Positions 1 through 7,798 of a DNA stretch of 64,000 nucleotides are shown piece after piece. The DNA lies in contig NZ_SJPU01000002.1 in the NCBI RefSeq assembly GCF_007860105.1, positions 1,973,739 through 2,037,738 of the forward strand, given 5' to 3'. Both the position numbers and the translations under genes were made by a program. Origin of the DNA: Allorhodopirellula heiligendammensis. GTDB lineage: Bacteria > Planctomycetota > Planctomycetia > Pirellulales > Pirellulaceae. Below the pieces are notes generated by a model. That model saw only the letters and a list, made by a program, of their open reading frames with translations. It was not told the origin of the DNA and did not search any database. How positions within the stretch are numbered: the first letter of the stretch is position 1; each line of letters begins with the position of its first letter.

Positions 1-615
1 GAGCACGGCGCGGAGTCGGCGCAGGGCGCGGAGATATCGCATGCTGGCGGCGGGAGGTTGCAGACCCAGCACCTCAGCTATTTCCAGGTTTGATAGATGC
101 TCATAGTGACGCATCAGAATGACTTCCCGGTCGGCTTCATCGAGTTTCTCGATGGCAGCTTCGACGCGACGTGCAATCTCGTGCTGGGTCGCTACAGCGG
201 CAGGCCCTAGACCCGGATCACTGAGCTGGATCGCGAGATTCATCGTTGACTCGTCGACGCTGCCGCGGTGCATGGGTTGCTCGCGATCCATGCTCCGTTT
301 GGCGCTGCCGCGATGCCGGCGGTAGGTGTCAATGATGCGGTCCCAAGCAATCTGCCGCAACCACAAATGAAACGCCATACCGGGATCATTTAGATACTGT
401 TGGAGCCGCCCACTGGCATCAACCAAGACATCTTGAACGACATCGCTGACATCGACTCGCTGTTGGACTTTTCGATCCAGTCGCAGTTCGACCAGCCGAT
501 GGATGGCTGCGCGATGCCGGTCGAGCAACTGATTGACTGCATCGGCGTCACCCGCGCGCGCTGACTGGATCAGCACGTCGGTCTTGTCTCCCTGCGGCCA
601 AATCGATTTGCTCAT
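1..615 (-). CDS. ECF-type RNA polymerase sigma factor (3' end beyond window)
   Basis: Reading leftwards from ATG at 615 the frame stays open for 205 codons to the window edge. The N-terminal half has a sigma region 2 core (VDVSDVVQDVLVDA, then AFHLWLRQIAWDRIIDTYR). The C-terminal half has a region 4 helix-turn-helix (LDEADREVILMRHYEHLSNLEIAEVLG, ending in RYLRALRRLR). This is the layout of planctomycete ECF sigma factors, which direct RNA polymerase to specific promoters, and at about 205 residues the protein is probably almost complete. The DUF1080 gene ends only 7 bases upstream, so the two are probably co-transcribed. No anti-sigma gene is visible, but it could lie beyond the edge. The regulon cannot be read from the sequence. 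Confidence 0.9.
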   Translation of the reverse strand, partial: MSKSIWPQGDKTDVLIQSARAGDADAVNQLLDRHRAAIHRLVELRLDRKVQQRVDVSDVVQDVLVDASGRLQQYLNDPGMAFHLWLRQIAWDRIIDTYRRHRGSAKRSMDREQPMHRGSVDESTMNLAIQLSDPGLGPAAVATQHEIARRVEAAIEKLDEADREVILMRHYEHLSNLEIAEVLGLQPPAASMRYLRALRRLRAVL

Positions 616-622
616 GGGCGTG

Positions 623-1372
623 CTATTTCCACTGCCGTAGAGTGATGTTTTTGAAGCGAACCGTCATCGCGGGGCCCTGGTGCAGTTGAAGTGCCAAGAC
701 ACCGGAGTCTCGAGATTTCTCGCTTTGGTTGTCAGTCACCTTGATCGTCTGGGCTCCATTGATGAAGTGTTCGAGTTGACTGCCACGGACCACAATGCGG
801 TAGTCGTTCCACTGGCCAGGGTGGATGCCCTTACCCAGCTCGGTGGCATCGGCAAATTTCTCGACTTGTTTTTTTCCGTCCTCACCGATGATGACGTTTT
901 GACCGCGGAGAGCGAGGATTCCTCGACCCTTCTCCTCATACAGAATGCCAGCATAGTGATTCGCAGCGTCGATGTCGGCTTGGTATCCCGAAACCACGAA
1001 TTCATCTTCATTGACCACGCGACTGTGATACTGAATTCCCGAATTTCCGCCATCGATTTTGAATTGCAGGGTGAGTTCGAAATCACCTTCGATCTCATCA
1101 TCCAAAATCAAGAAAGTATTTTGCTTGATCGGCTCTTTGTCGGTCGTCCTTCCCACAATCGCTCCGTCTTCAGCAGCCCACAGGTCATCGCGGCCACGCC
1201 AGCCCTCAAGAGTCATGCCGTTGAATAAAACGGTATCTTCGCCGCCTTGTAGGGAGCGGAGGACTGCCGGAGCGGTTTCCGGGATCGCGCTGTCTTGGGC
1301 GCTGGTCGGGATCGAAGTTGAGAGTGTCGCCGCGAGTCCGAGGGCGACGGTGAGGATGTGGCGGTAGAGCAT
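623..1372 (-). CDS. Secreted DUF1080 (3-keto-disaccharide hydrolase-like) protein
   Basis: 249 residues beginning with a clear signal peptide (MLYRHILTVALGLAATLS, cleavage near TSAQ at about 25). Residues about 45-248 form a DUF1080 domain: LFNGMTLEGW near the start, NSGIQYHSR in the middle and a beta-rich end (VRFKNITLRQW). DUF1080 domains have a concanavalin/laminin-G-like fold, are numerous in planctomycetes, and some act on 3-keto-glycosides, so a periplasmic or exported carbohydrate role is likely. The substrate is unknown. The gene precedes the ECF sigma factor by 7 bases. Immediately 5' of the ATG lies a seven-copy 8-bp tandem repeat instead of a recognisable ribosome binding site. Confidence 0.85.
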   Translation of the reverse strand: MLYRHILTVALGLAATLSTSIPTSAQDSAIPETAPAVLRSLQGGEDTVLFNGMTLEGWRGRDDLWAAEDGAIVGRTTDKEPIKQNTFLILDDEIEGDFELTLQFKIDGGNSGIQYHSRVVNEDEFVVSGYQADIDAANHYAGILYEEKGRGILALRGQNVIIGEDGKKQVEKFADATELGKGIHPGQWNDYRIVVRGSQLEHFINGAQTIKVTDNQSEKSRDSGVLALQLHQGPAMTVRFKNITLRQWK

Positions 1373-1380
1373 TTTCAGAG

Positions 1381-1436
1381 TGGGAGAGTGGGAGAGTGGG
1401 AGAGTGGGAGAGTGGGAGAGTGGGAGAGTGGGAGAG
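1381..1436. repeat. 8-bp tandem repeat, 7 copies (TGGGAGAG)
   Basis: Seven perfect copies of TGGGAGAG, with partial units at both ends, start 8 bases upstream of the DUF1080 start codon. On the transcribed (minus) strand this is a CT-rich CTCTCCCA tract in the 5' leader. Copy-number change by slippage would move the promoter relative to the start codon without altering the protein. The tract and its position are seen; any role in expression is inferred. Confidence 0.9.
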
Positions 1437-1634
1437 AGAGTAGCGGCGTTGATCCTGGATCATCAGCGTCAGGGCGATGAGAGAACTGGTTGGAATCCCT
1501 AATGGATGGGGCCAGGATCCCGTCGGCGGTCTCATCGTGAATCAATGTCATCAATTTACTCGCTGGGAACGATGGTCCCAAGCAGCGAATTGAGTTGACA
1601 ATATACCTGAAACTTCCGCTGACCTGTAAAAACG

Positions 1635-2960
1635 CTACAGATCATCCCCGAGATTGAAAAGGTGGCGGAGGGCTTCGAGTAATCCCCGGGAATGACCGGC
1701 TGCCGCATCGTCACGCAGCGATGCCATCGGCGGGTGGAGCAGCTTATTAGTGAGGCGGTCGAATGATTTCTCAATTTCTTTCGTCATCGAGGCGTCCGTG
1801 CAGCCATTGAGTTTGTCGAGTAATCGCTGCAGTTCAGCCGATTTTACTTGATCGGCTCGCTGCCGCAGACGCTGAATGACTGGCCCGGTTGCCCGCTGCT
1901 GGAGCGACTCAAAGAATCGATTGACTTCCTCGTCAAGGATCGCTTTGGCTCTGGGCCACTGTTTCTCGCGTTCGCGTCGATTGCGGTTGCAGGCCGCTTG
2001 CAGGTCATCGATCTGGTACAGATAGACTCCGGGCTCATCACCAATAACGGGTTCAAAGTCACGAGGAACGGCCAGGTCCAGTACCAGTAAAATCCGTCCG
2101 CCACGTCTGGCGTTGAGCTGGGCGAAGGTCGCCGCGTCGACCAGCGGCTCTTCGGCTGACGTCGTTCCAATGAGGAGATCGGCGGCAACAATCTGTTCGT
2201 GGAGTTCATTCAATGACCGCGTATCGGCGCCGAACACTTGCGCCAGTGCCTGCGCTCGCTCCTGGCCACGGTTGACGATGCACAGATTATCGCTGCCGCC
2301 GGTTTTGAGGTACCGCAGCGTTTCCTCGGCCATTTCTCCGGCGCCACAGAGGACAACGCGTTTGCCGCGAAGGGTTTCAAATACCTCCGGGACAACTTCT
2401 CCTACGGCAACGCTCGGCACGCTCAGCCGGCGGCGATGGATCGTGGTCTCGGTTTGCACTCGCTTCGCGGCCCGATTGGCCGCTTGGAAAGCAGCGTGTG
2501 TCAGCGGTCCCGTTGCTCCGGCGACGTTGGACAGGTCGTAGGCCTGTTTGACTTGGGACAGGATCTGGGCTTCGCCCACGACCATGCTATCGAGACTCGC
2601 CGCCACCAAGAACAGATGGTCGACTGCCTCGCGGCCTTGGCGGACGATCATGTGTTTGCCTACGAAGTCTGCGGGCTTTTCCAGGCACGCCGCCACGAAG
2701 TCGATTAATGCATTTCGCACTTGATCGTCCGACAGCGATCCCGCTCCTGATTCGCTCGCCGTGAGCCCGGATCCGAAGGGGCCACCGGCGGCATAGAGTT
2801 CCACCCGGTTACAGGTCGACAGCACGACCAATTCCGCTCCGTCAAACCGCTCGCCGAACGTCGCCAACGCTTGAGCGCAGTGCTCTGAGGAGAATGACAA
2901 CTGTTCCCGAATTTCCACGGCCGCATCATGGTGCGAGCAACCGATCATCTGCAGCGTCAT
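1635..2960 (-). CDS. hemA: Glutamyl-tRNA reductase
   Basis: 441 residues. The enzyme reduces glutamyl-tRNA(Glu) to glutamate-1-semialdehyde with NADPH, the first committed step of C5-pathway tetrapyrrole synthesis in the cytoplasm. Diagnostic features are the catalytic-Cys motif STCNRVELY (Cys50), the segment SLDSMVVGEAQILSQVK, a Rossmann NADPH-binding region (VVLCGAGEMAEETLRYL) and a C-terminal dimerisation part (LNGCTDASMTKEIEKSFDRLTNKLLHPP, cut here into motifs by position 370-415). Length is typical. Its ATG overlaps the stop of the upstream hemX-like gene by 4 bases, so the two are translationally coupled. hemB, hemC and hemL are not in the window. Confidence 0.96.
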   Translation of the reverse strand: MTLQMIGCSHHDAAVEIREQLSFSSEHCAQALATFGERFDGAELVVLSTCNRVELYAAGGPFGSGLTASESGAGSLSDDQVRNALIDFVAACLEKPADFVGKHMIVRQGREAVDHLFLVAASLDSMVVGEAQILSQVKQAYDLSNVAGATGPLTHAAFQAANRAAKRVQTETTIHRRRLSVPSVAVGEVVPEVFETLRGKRVVLCGAGEMAEETLRYLKTGGSDNLCIVNRGQERAQALAQVFGADTRSLNELHEQIVAADLLIGTTSAEEPLVDAATFAQLNARRGGRILLVLDLAVPRDFEPVIGDEPGVYLYQIDDLQAACNRNRREREKQWPRAKAILDEEVNRFFESLQQRATGPVIQRLRQRADQVKSAELQRLLDKLNGCTDASMTKEIEKSFDRLTNKLLHPPMASLRDDAAAGHSRGLLEALRHLFNLGDDL

Positions 2961-3901
2961 GAGTCACCTCGCCGGGAGGTGGTCGTGTCGGCGGGGCCTG
3001 CGTCGGTATCGGCTCGGACGTCGTGTGCGTTGACTGCAGCGCCCCCGTGGGAGGTTGTTAATACGCCCGACATTGCCAGTACCAGGAAACCGAAGCTCGC
3101 CAGCGTTAGGTAGGCGACTTTGCGGCCTCGGCTGGCCGGGGCATAGAGAAATTCCACCATCGTGGCCGATGCCAACCAAGCGAACAGGACCCCCGACAGC
3201 ATAATGCCCCGATTGGTCCACGGGATCTCGCCCCAGCGGTTCAGATTCATAACGACACCGGATACCAGCCCCACGCCGACCGCCGCTGTGCTGATCACGA
3301 GACAGCGACGGTTGAGGTTTTGCAGCGTCTCTAGAGTTGGCAGTCGTAGCGCCGAGCCGGCCCGCTTGTGCTTGAGTCGCCAGGACTGGACGAGGTACAT
3401 CGCTCCGGCCAAAAAACCAAATAGCACCGCGGCGGATCCGAGCATCATTGACAACGCATGCACGTTCCGCCAAAACGCAGTCGCCTCGCCACGGTCAAAG
3501 GCGGGCAGATGCCGCACCGAAATCGCCAGCGCGATCATCGCCAAAATGGCCGGTAAGAAAAAAAAACCGATGACGGTGTCAGGCCGCCGGAGGTAAAGAA
3601 CGAAGTAGCAGATTGCCAACCCCAGGGCCACCATCAGTGAAAAATCAGTCCACGTTGCCAAGCGTCCCGCGTCGACGGCTGGGCTGCCCTCGGCACTGCC
3701 GCTGCCGCCTGGAAGATCCGCCGTTGCGCGTAAGGTAAGGTAAATGATGTGGGTGACGATTCCGATCGCCATCATCACCAGTCCCGCCAATCCACGGCCC
3801 GGCAGGCGACGGCCCACCAACCGCAGCAGCTCAATCAGCAGCACGATGGCGTAGCTCGTCGTGAAACAAGTAATCGAAATTTGATGGAGCATGGGGAGCA
3901 T
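2957..3901 (-). CDS. HemX/CcsA-like integral membrane protein
   Basis: 314 residues with about eight hydrophobic membrane segments, in the cytochrome c assembly (CcsA/HemX) family. The arrangement directly upstream of hemA, overlapping by 4 bases, matches Bacillus hemX-hemA, where HemX influences glutamyl-tRNA reductase level. The Trp-rich WWD heme-handling motif of true CcsA is not seen; only a short WGEIPWTNRG segment lies at the equivalent loop. A HemX-type role is therefore preferred over cytochrome c ligation. ATG at 3901 is chosen because AGGA sits 7 bases upstream; a GTG two codons earlier is possible. The C-terminal 30 residues are hydrophilic. Confidence 0.8.
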   Translation of the reverse strand: MLPMLHQISITCFTTSYAIVLLIELLRLVGRRLPGRGLAGLVMMAIGIVTHIIYLTLRATADLPGGSGSAEGSPAVDAGRLATWTDFSLMVALGLAICYFVLYLRRPDTVIGFFFLPAILAMIALAISVRHLPAFDRGEATAFWRNVHALSMMLGSAAVLFGFLAGAMYLVQSWRLKHKRAGSALRLPTLETLQNLNRRCLVISTAAVGVGLVSGVVMNLNRWGEIPWTNRGIMLSGVLFAWLASATMVEFLYAPASRGRKVAYLTLASFGFLVLAMSGVLTTSHGGAAVNAHDVRADTDAGPADTTTSRRGDS

Positions 3902-3973
3902 TGCCACATCCTACACAAAGACATGCCGAATGCGCAAGTGAGGGGGCGCGAAGCCGGGAGCCTCCCAATAATT

Positions 3974-4014
3974 AATTAATTAGGGACAGGCAAGAATTAA
4001 TTAGGGACAGGCAA
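3974..4014. repeat. Two direct copies of a 20-bp motif upstream of the transposase-like gene
   Basis: The 20-mer AATTAATTAGGGACAGGCAA occurs at 3974-3993 and exactly again at 3995-4014, giving a 21-bp period. It is AT-rich at its left end, unlike the surrounding DNA. It lies about 100 bases upstream of the Y1-transposase-like ORF, so it may be part of the element's left end or a REP-like target. That link is inferred from position. Confidence 0.8.
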
Positions 4015-4117
4015 TGAATGAGGATTTTTCTGGTTGACCGCTGGTCCGTTACCCCTAGGATGGAGATGGTCGTGAGGGTTTTGCGGCCTTGCTGTTTCTC
4101 TTAGCAGAGTCGGTACA

Positions 4118-5194
4118 ATGCCTCGTCAAGCTCGTGGTGAAGTTTTAGACCCGTCCGAAGTGCAGGTGGTGCATTGCATTCAGAGATGCGTGCGACGTGC
4201 GTTTCTTTGCGGTGACGATCCGCTGACGGGGACTTCGTACGAACATCGGCGTGGCTGGATTCGTGATCGCCTGGAGTTCCTGGCTTCGGTCTTTGCGATC
4301 GATTGCTTGACTTTTTCGGTGATGCACAACCACATTCATCTGGTCCTACGCAGTCGGGCGGATGTGGCGGCAGCTTGGTCGGACGAAGAAGTGGCCCGGC
4401 GTTGGCTGCGATTATTCCCCCGGCGGCGAAACGAGGACGGTTCGCCTGCGGAGCCCACGAAGCCGGAGTTGGACATGATCCTCAACCAACCCGAAGTGTT
4501 GTCGGAACGTCGCACTCGACTGTCCGATATCAGCTGGTGGATGCGGTGCACCGCTGAGAATATTGCGCGGAGGAGCAATGCTGAAGACGAGGTTCGCGGG
4601 CACTTTTGGGAAGGTAGATACCGAGCGCAAATTTTGCTCGATGAATCCAGTTTGCTGGTGTGCGCGGCGTACGTTGATCTGAATCCGATTCGTGCTGCGC
4701 TGGCGGAAACTCCGGAGACCAGTGATTACACCGGAGCGAAGGCTCGGATTGACGATTTGAGCGAGCGGCAGGATCGGCGTCGGCCTAGCACCCATGATTG
4801 GGAGCGGAGTCGGGCTCGGCGTCGCAGTGGGTGGATGAGTCCAATCGAGATTGATGAACGATCTGACGCGACGGGACCGGTAGTCGAAGCGTCAGGCCGT
4901 CGAGCGAGCAGCAAAGGGTTCCTGCCGGTATCGATGGTGAGATACTTGGAGTTGCTTGATTGGACGGGGCGCCAATTGCGTGCTGATAAGATCGGCAGCA
5001 TTCCAGCCCATCTGAACCCGATCCTGCAGCGACTTGGCTTGGACACGCATGGCTGGTGCGATGTGGTGCGCAAATTCGGTCGGATCTTCAAACGTGCGGC
5101 AGGCACACCGGAGAGCCTTGCAGGCGAAGCATGCCGTCGCGGGCAGGGTTGGCTGTGCGCCCGCGGGAATCCGCTGGGCCTCTCATCGGTCTGA
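4118..5194 (+). CDS. Y1/REP-associated transposase-like protein, catalytic Tyr not evident
   Basis: 358 residues. Residues about 1-200 match the IS200/REP-associated transposase fold: SVMHNHIHLVLRSR (HxH metal site at His72/His74), GHFWEGRYRAQ at 161-171 and YVDLNPIRAAL at 185-195. These enzymes normally cut single-stranded DNA with a Tyr in the helix just before the G-H-x-W motif. Here that helix reads CTAENIARRSN (144-154) and has no Tyr, so the protein may be inactive as a nuclease, use another residue, or have a domesticated role. The C-terminal 150 residues are Arg-rich and not recognised. Flanking repeats lie on both sides. Start ATG at 4118; no strong ribosome site. Confidence 0.8.
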   Translation: MPRQARGEVLDPSEVQVVHCIQRCVRRAFLCGDDPLTGTSYEHRRGWIRDRLEFLASVFAIDCLTFSVMHNHIHLVLRSRADVAAAWSDEEVARRWLRLFPRRRNEDGSPAEPTKPELDMILNQPEVLSERRTRLSDISWWMRCTAENIARRSNAEDEVRGHFWEGRYRAQILLDESSLLVCAAYVDLNPIRAALAETPETSDYTGAKARIDDLSERQDRRRPSTHDWERSRARRRSGWMSPIEIDERSDATGPVVEASGRRASSKGFLPVSMVRYLELLDWTGRQLRADKIGSIPAHLNPILQRLGLDTHGWCDVVRKFGRIFKRAAGTPESLAGEACRRGQGWLCARGNPLGLSSV

Positions 5195-5204
5195 CGCCGT
5201 CTCA

Positions 5205-5594
5205 GAACGCTGCCGCGAAGACTGTTCCAGGTTGGCCGCTGCGCGGTTGGGGTGGGCTGTAAGGTTTGTCTCGAGTAGCGTGCTCAAAATGGCCGATCTC
5301 GGCATTTGGGTTGTCCGACGTGAAGGCTCCATGCAAGAAACTCGTGTCTGTGCTCCCTGAGAACTGTCTAAAAAATTGGGTGGCCCTTTTCGAGCGTCGG
5401 AACGCTGCCGCGAAGACTGTTCCAGGTTGGCCGCTGCGCGGTTGGGGTGGGCTGTAAGGTTTGTCTCGAGTAGCGTGCTCAAAATGACCGATCTCGGCAT
5501 TTGGGTTGTCCGACGCGAAGGCTCCATGCAAGAAACTCGTGTCCGTGCTCCCTGAGAACTGTCTAAAAAATTGGGTGGCCCTTTTCGAGGGTGC
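5205..5594. repeat. 195-bp tandem duplication plus trailing fragment
   Basis: Copy 1 begins at 5205 and copy 2 at 5400, an exact 195-bp period. Three differences were found by eye (near 5292, 5322 and 5348 against their partners). The copies end in a segment reading TTGGGTGGCCCTTTTCGAG. A third copy of only that terminal segment follows at about 5611-5630, stopping just before the ABC-F gene's stop codon. The block starts 11 bases after the transposase-like gene ends. Because 195 is divisible by three, long spurious frames run through it. It carries no recognisable gene. Confidence 0.9.
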
Positions 5595-5637
5595 GGGGAT
5601 GGGGGCTAAAATTTGGGTGGCCCTTTTCGGGGGTGCC

Positions 5638-7419
5638 TCAGAAATCGCTGAGTTCCATCCACTTCTCTTCTGCCTGGCTGAGCTCGACTTCGATGGCTTT
5701 GATTTGATCGTGCAGTCGCACTGCTTCATTGGGCTTGGTCTCTTTGAGCAGCAGTTCGTTGAGCTCTTTCTTCTCATCGTCGAGCTTGGCGATTTTGCGT
5801 TCCAGGGTCTTCAGCTCCTTGCCGGTTTTGCGCTGGTCCTTGTGCTGTTTGCGATCGTTTTTGGCATCGCCATTGGCCCCGCCTTGCGGCGCGGTCGATT
5901 TCCCGGCGGCTGCATTACGCTGTCGTTCGCCTTCGGAGACCTCTTTTTCGACGGCGTCGCAGTAAGTGTCGTAGCTACCGAAATAATTTCGCACTCGGCC
6001 GTCGCGGACCTCGATCACATTGGTGGCCACGCGAGCCATGAAGTGTCGGTCGTGGCTGGTGAAGATCACGGTGCCTTTGTACAGCCGTAGGGCCTCGGCG
6101 AGCGATTCGACGGTTTCGACGTCGAGGTGGTTGCCTGGTTCGTCGAGCACGAGCACATTGGCGGTCCCGAGTAGTAAGCTGGCCATGCAGACACGAGCTC
6201 GTTCGCCACCGCTGAGCACTTTGATTTTCTTCTGGATCGCTTCGTCGCGAAACAGCAACGCTCCTGCCATCGCGAGCAGCTCTTGCCGAGTCGTATCTGG
6301 GTCGGACGCATATTCGAGATGTTCGAGGATGGTTTGGCGTTCGTCGAGTGTCGTGTAGACATGCTGGGCATAGGTGCCGATCTCGATCCCATGCCCCCAT
6401 TTCATCGTCCCATCGAGCGGCTCGAGCGAACCGACGAGCGTCCGGAGCATGGTCGTCTTGCCTTGCCCGTTGTCACCGACGATGGCGGCTCGCTGGCCGT
6501 GTTCAATTTCTAGCGAGATATCGTCAGCGACGCGGTGACCAGGATAACCGATGGCGAGTTGGTCGCACCGCACGGCGGTGCCCTGTCGCGGTTGGACGCG
6601 GGGGGCCCGAATATTCACGGTTGGCTCGTCGACCTGCAGCTCCACGGTTTGCAGTTTCTCCAGCTGCTTCGCCTTGCTGCGCGCTTGACTGGCTGTGGAC
6701 GCGTTAGCGCGGTTCTTGTCGATAAATTGTTTGAGCTGTTTCTGTTTCGCGATGACGGTTGCGTTGACACGGCGATCGTGTTCGCGACGTTCTTCGCGGA
6801 ATTCGAGGAAATCGTGGATCTTTCCAGGGAACATGGTCAACTGCCCCTTGGCCAGTTCCAGTGTTTGGCTGCAAGTTGCCTTCAGGAACGCGCGGTCGTG
6901 GCTGACAATCAACGCCGCTTTACCGAAATCGCGCAGGAAGTGCTCCAGCAGAATCTGCGTTCGCAAGTCGAGGAAGTTGGTTGGTTCATCGAGCATCAGC
7001 AAATTGGGATCGTGCAGCAGCAAGGCCGCCAGTTTGACCCGCGTTTGCCACCCCCCCGAAAGTGCCTTGACCGGGCCTTCGAGGTACTCGCCTTTCAGTT
7101 CGAACTGCCCGGCGACCTGACCGCACCGCCAATCGGGGGCGCCGCTGTCACGCATCAGGAAATCCAGCGCTGATTCGCCCTCCTCGAAAGGATCATGCTG
7201 TCGTAGATAGCCAATCCGCAGGCTGGGGTGATGGATCACCTCGCCCTTTTCGACTTCTTCTTCGCCGAGCAGGATCCGCAGCAGCGTGGATTTGCCGGCA
7301 CCATTGCGGCCAACGAAACCAATTTTGACGTCATCAACCAAGCTCGCATTCGCTCCGTCGAGCAAAACTTGGTCACCGAAGCGTTTGTAAGCGTCGCGGA
7401 GCTGAATCAGAACGGCCAT
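5638..7419 (-). CDS. ABC-F family ATPase (Uup/EttA-like)
   Basis: 593 residues from ATG 7419; an upstream extension to 7494 is open but lacks family similarity. There are two ABC cassettes and no membrane segments, the hallmark of ABC-F proteins that act on ribosomes or DNA. Cassette 1: Walker A GRNGAGKST (38-45), signature LSGGWQTR (120-127), Walker B LMLDEPTNFLD. Cassette 2: Walker A GDNGQGKTT (315-323), signature LSGGERAR (402-409), Walker B VLVLDEPGNHLD (423-433). The linker (about 205-265) is Lys/Arg-rich, and a C-terminal charged coiled coil (about 515-590) resembles Uup. Asn-His-Leu-Asp is preceded by Gly instead of the usual Thr in cassette 2. Divergent from sucA. Confidence 0.92.
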   Translation of the reverse strand: MAVLIQLRDAYKRFGDQVLLDGANASLVDDVKIGFVGRNGAGKSTLLRILLGEEEVEKGEVIHHPSLRIGYLRQHDPFEEGESALDFLMRDSGAPDWRCGQVAGQFELKGEYLEGPVKALSGGWQTRVKLAALLLHDPNLLMLDEPTNFLDLRTQILLEHFLRDFGKAALIVSHDRAFLKATCSQTLELAKGQLTMFPGKIHDFLEFREERREHDRRVNATVIAKQKQLKQFIDKNRANASTASQARSKAKQLEKLQTVELQVDEPTVNIRAPRVQPRQGTAVRCDQLAIGYPGHRVADDISLEIEHGQRAAIVGDNGQGKTTMLRTLVGSLEPLDGTMKWGHGIEIGTYAQHVYTTLDERQTILEHLEYASDPDTTRQELLAMAGALLFRDEAIQKKIKVLSGGERARVCMASLLLGTANVLVLDEPGNHLDVETVESLAEALRLYKGTVIFTSHDRHFMARVATNVIEVRDGRVRNYFGSYDTYCDAVEKEVSEGERQRNAAAGKSTAPQGGANGDAKNDRKQHKDQRKTGKELKTLERKIAKLDDEKKELNELLLKETKPNEAVRLHDQIKAIEVELSQAEEKWMELSDF

Positions 7420-7798
7420 GAATCCGAGATTTATTGTGAGTGGAGGATGGGTGCGGGCTAACGATATCGTCGCTTTTGCGATTCGAATTCGCAAATACTA
7501 ACCCGAAGTGTCAACGAGAAGATGAGGTCGGTTTCCGCGTTGGCTCGTCGGGTCGGTCAATCGACAGTCCGCGAGGGATACTGCGGGCCCTCCAACGTAG
7601 CGAGAAACACGAAAAAGTTCACCATGTCTTGCCTACCCATACCGGCGTTGCTTGCGTAGAGTATTCATCCACCCGTTCGAGATAAACTAAAGCGGCCGCA
7701 ATTCGCTTTATAAACCGCGTACTCTGCACTGCTACACCCCTCCTTTTGAAGCCAACTCCGCGACCAGCGCTCGCTCGGCTGGGTCGCCGCCCTCGCTC
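7420..7798. other. Divergent intergenic region, ABC-F / sucA
   Basis: 379 bases between two divergently transcribed genes, so it must hold both promoters. No RNA gene, repeat or confident promoter match was recognised, and no convincing ribosome site precedes sucA. Confidence 0.6.

Noticed and set aside
1381-1436. CRISPR-like tandem array
   Set aside because: 8-bp units without spacers; a simple sequence repeat.
5202-5777. 191-codon minus-strand ORF with an internally repeated protein sequence
   Set aside because: It exists only because the 195-bp DNA duplication keeps the frame; it runs into the ABC-F gene.
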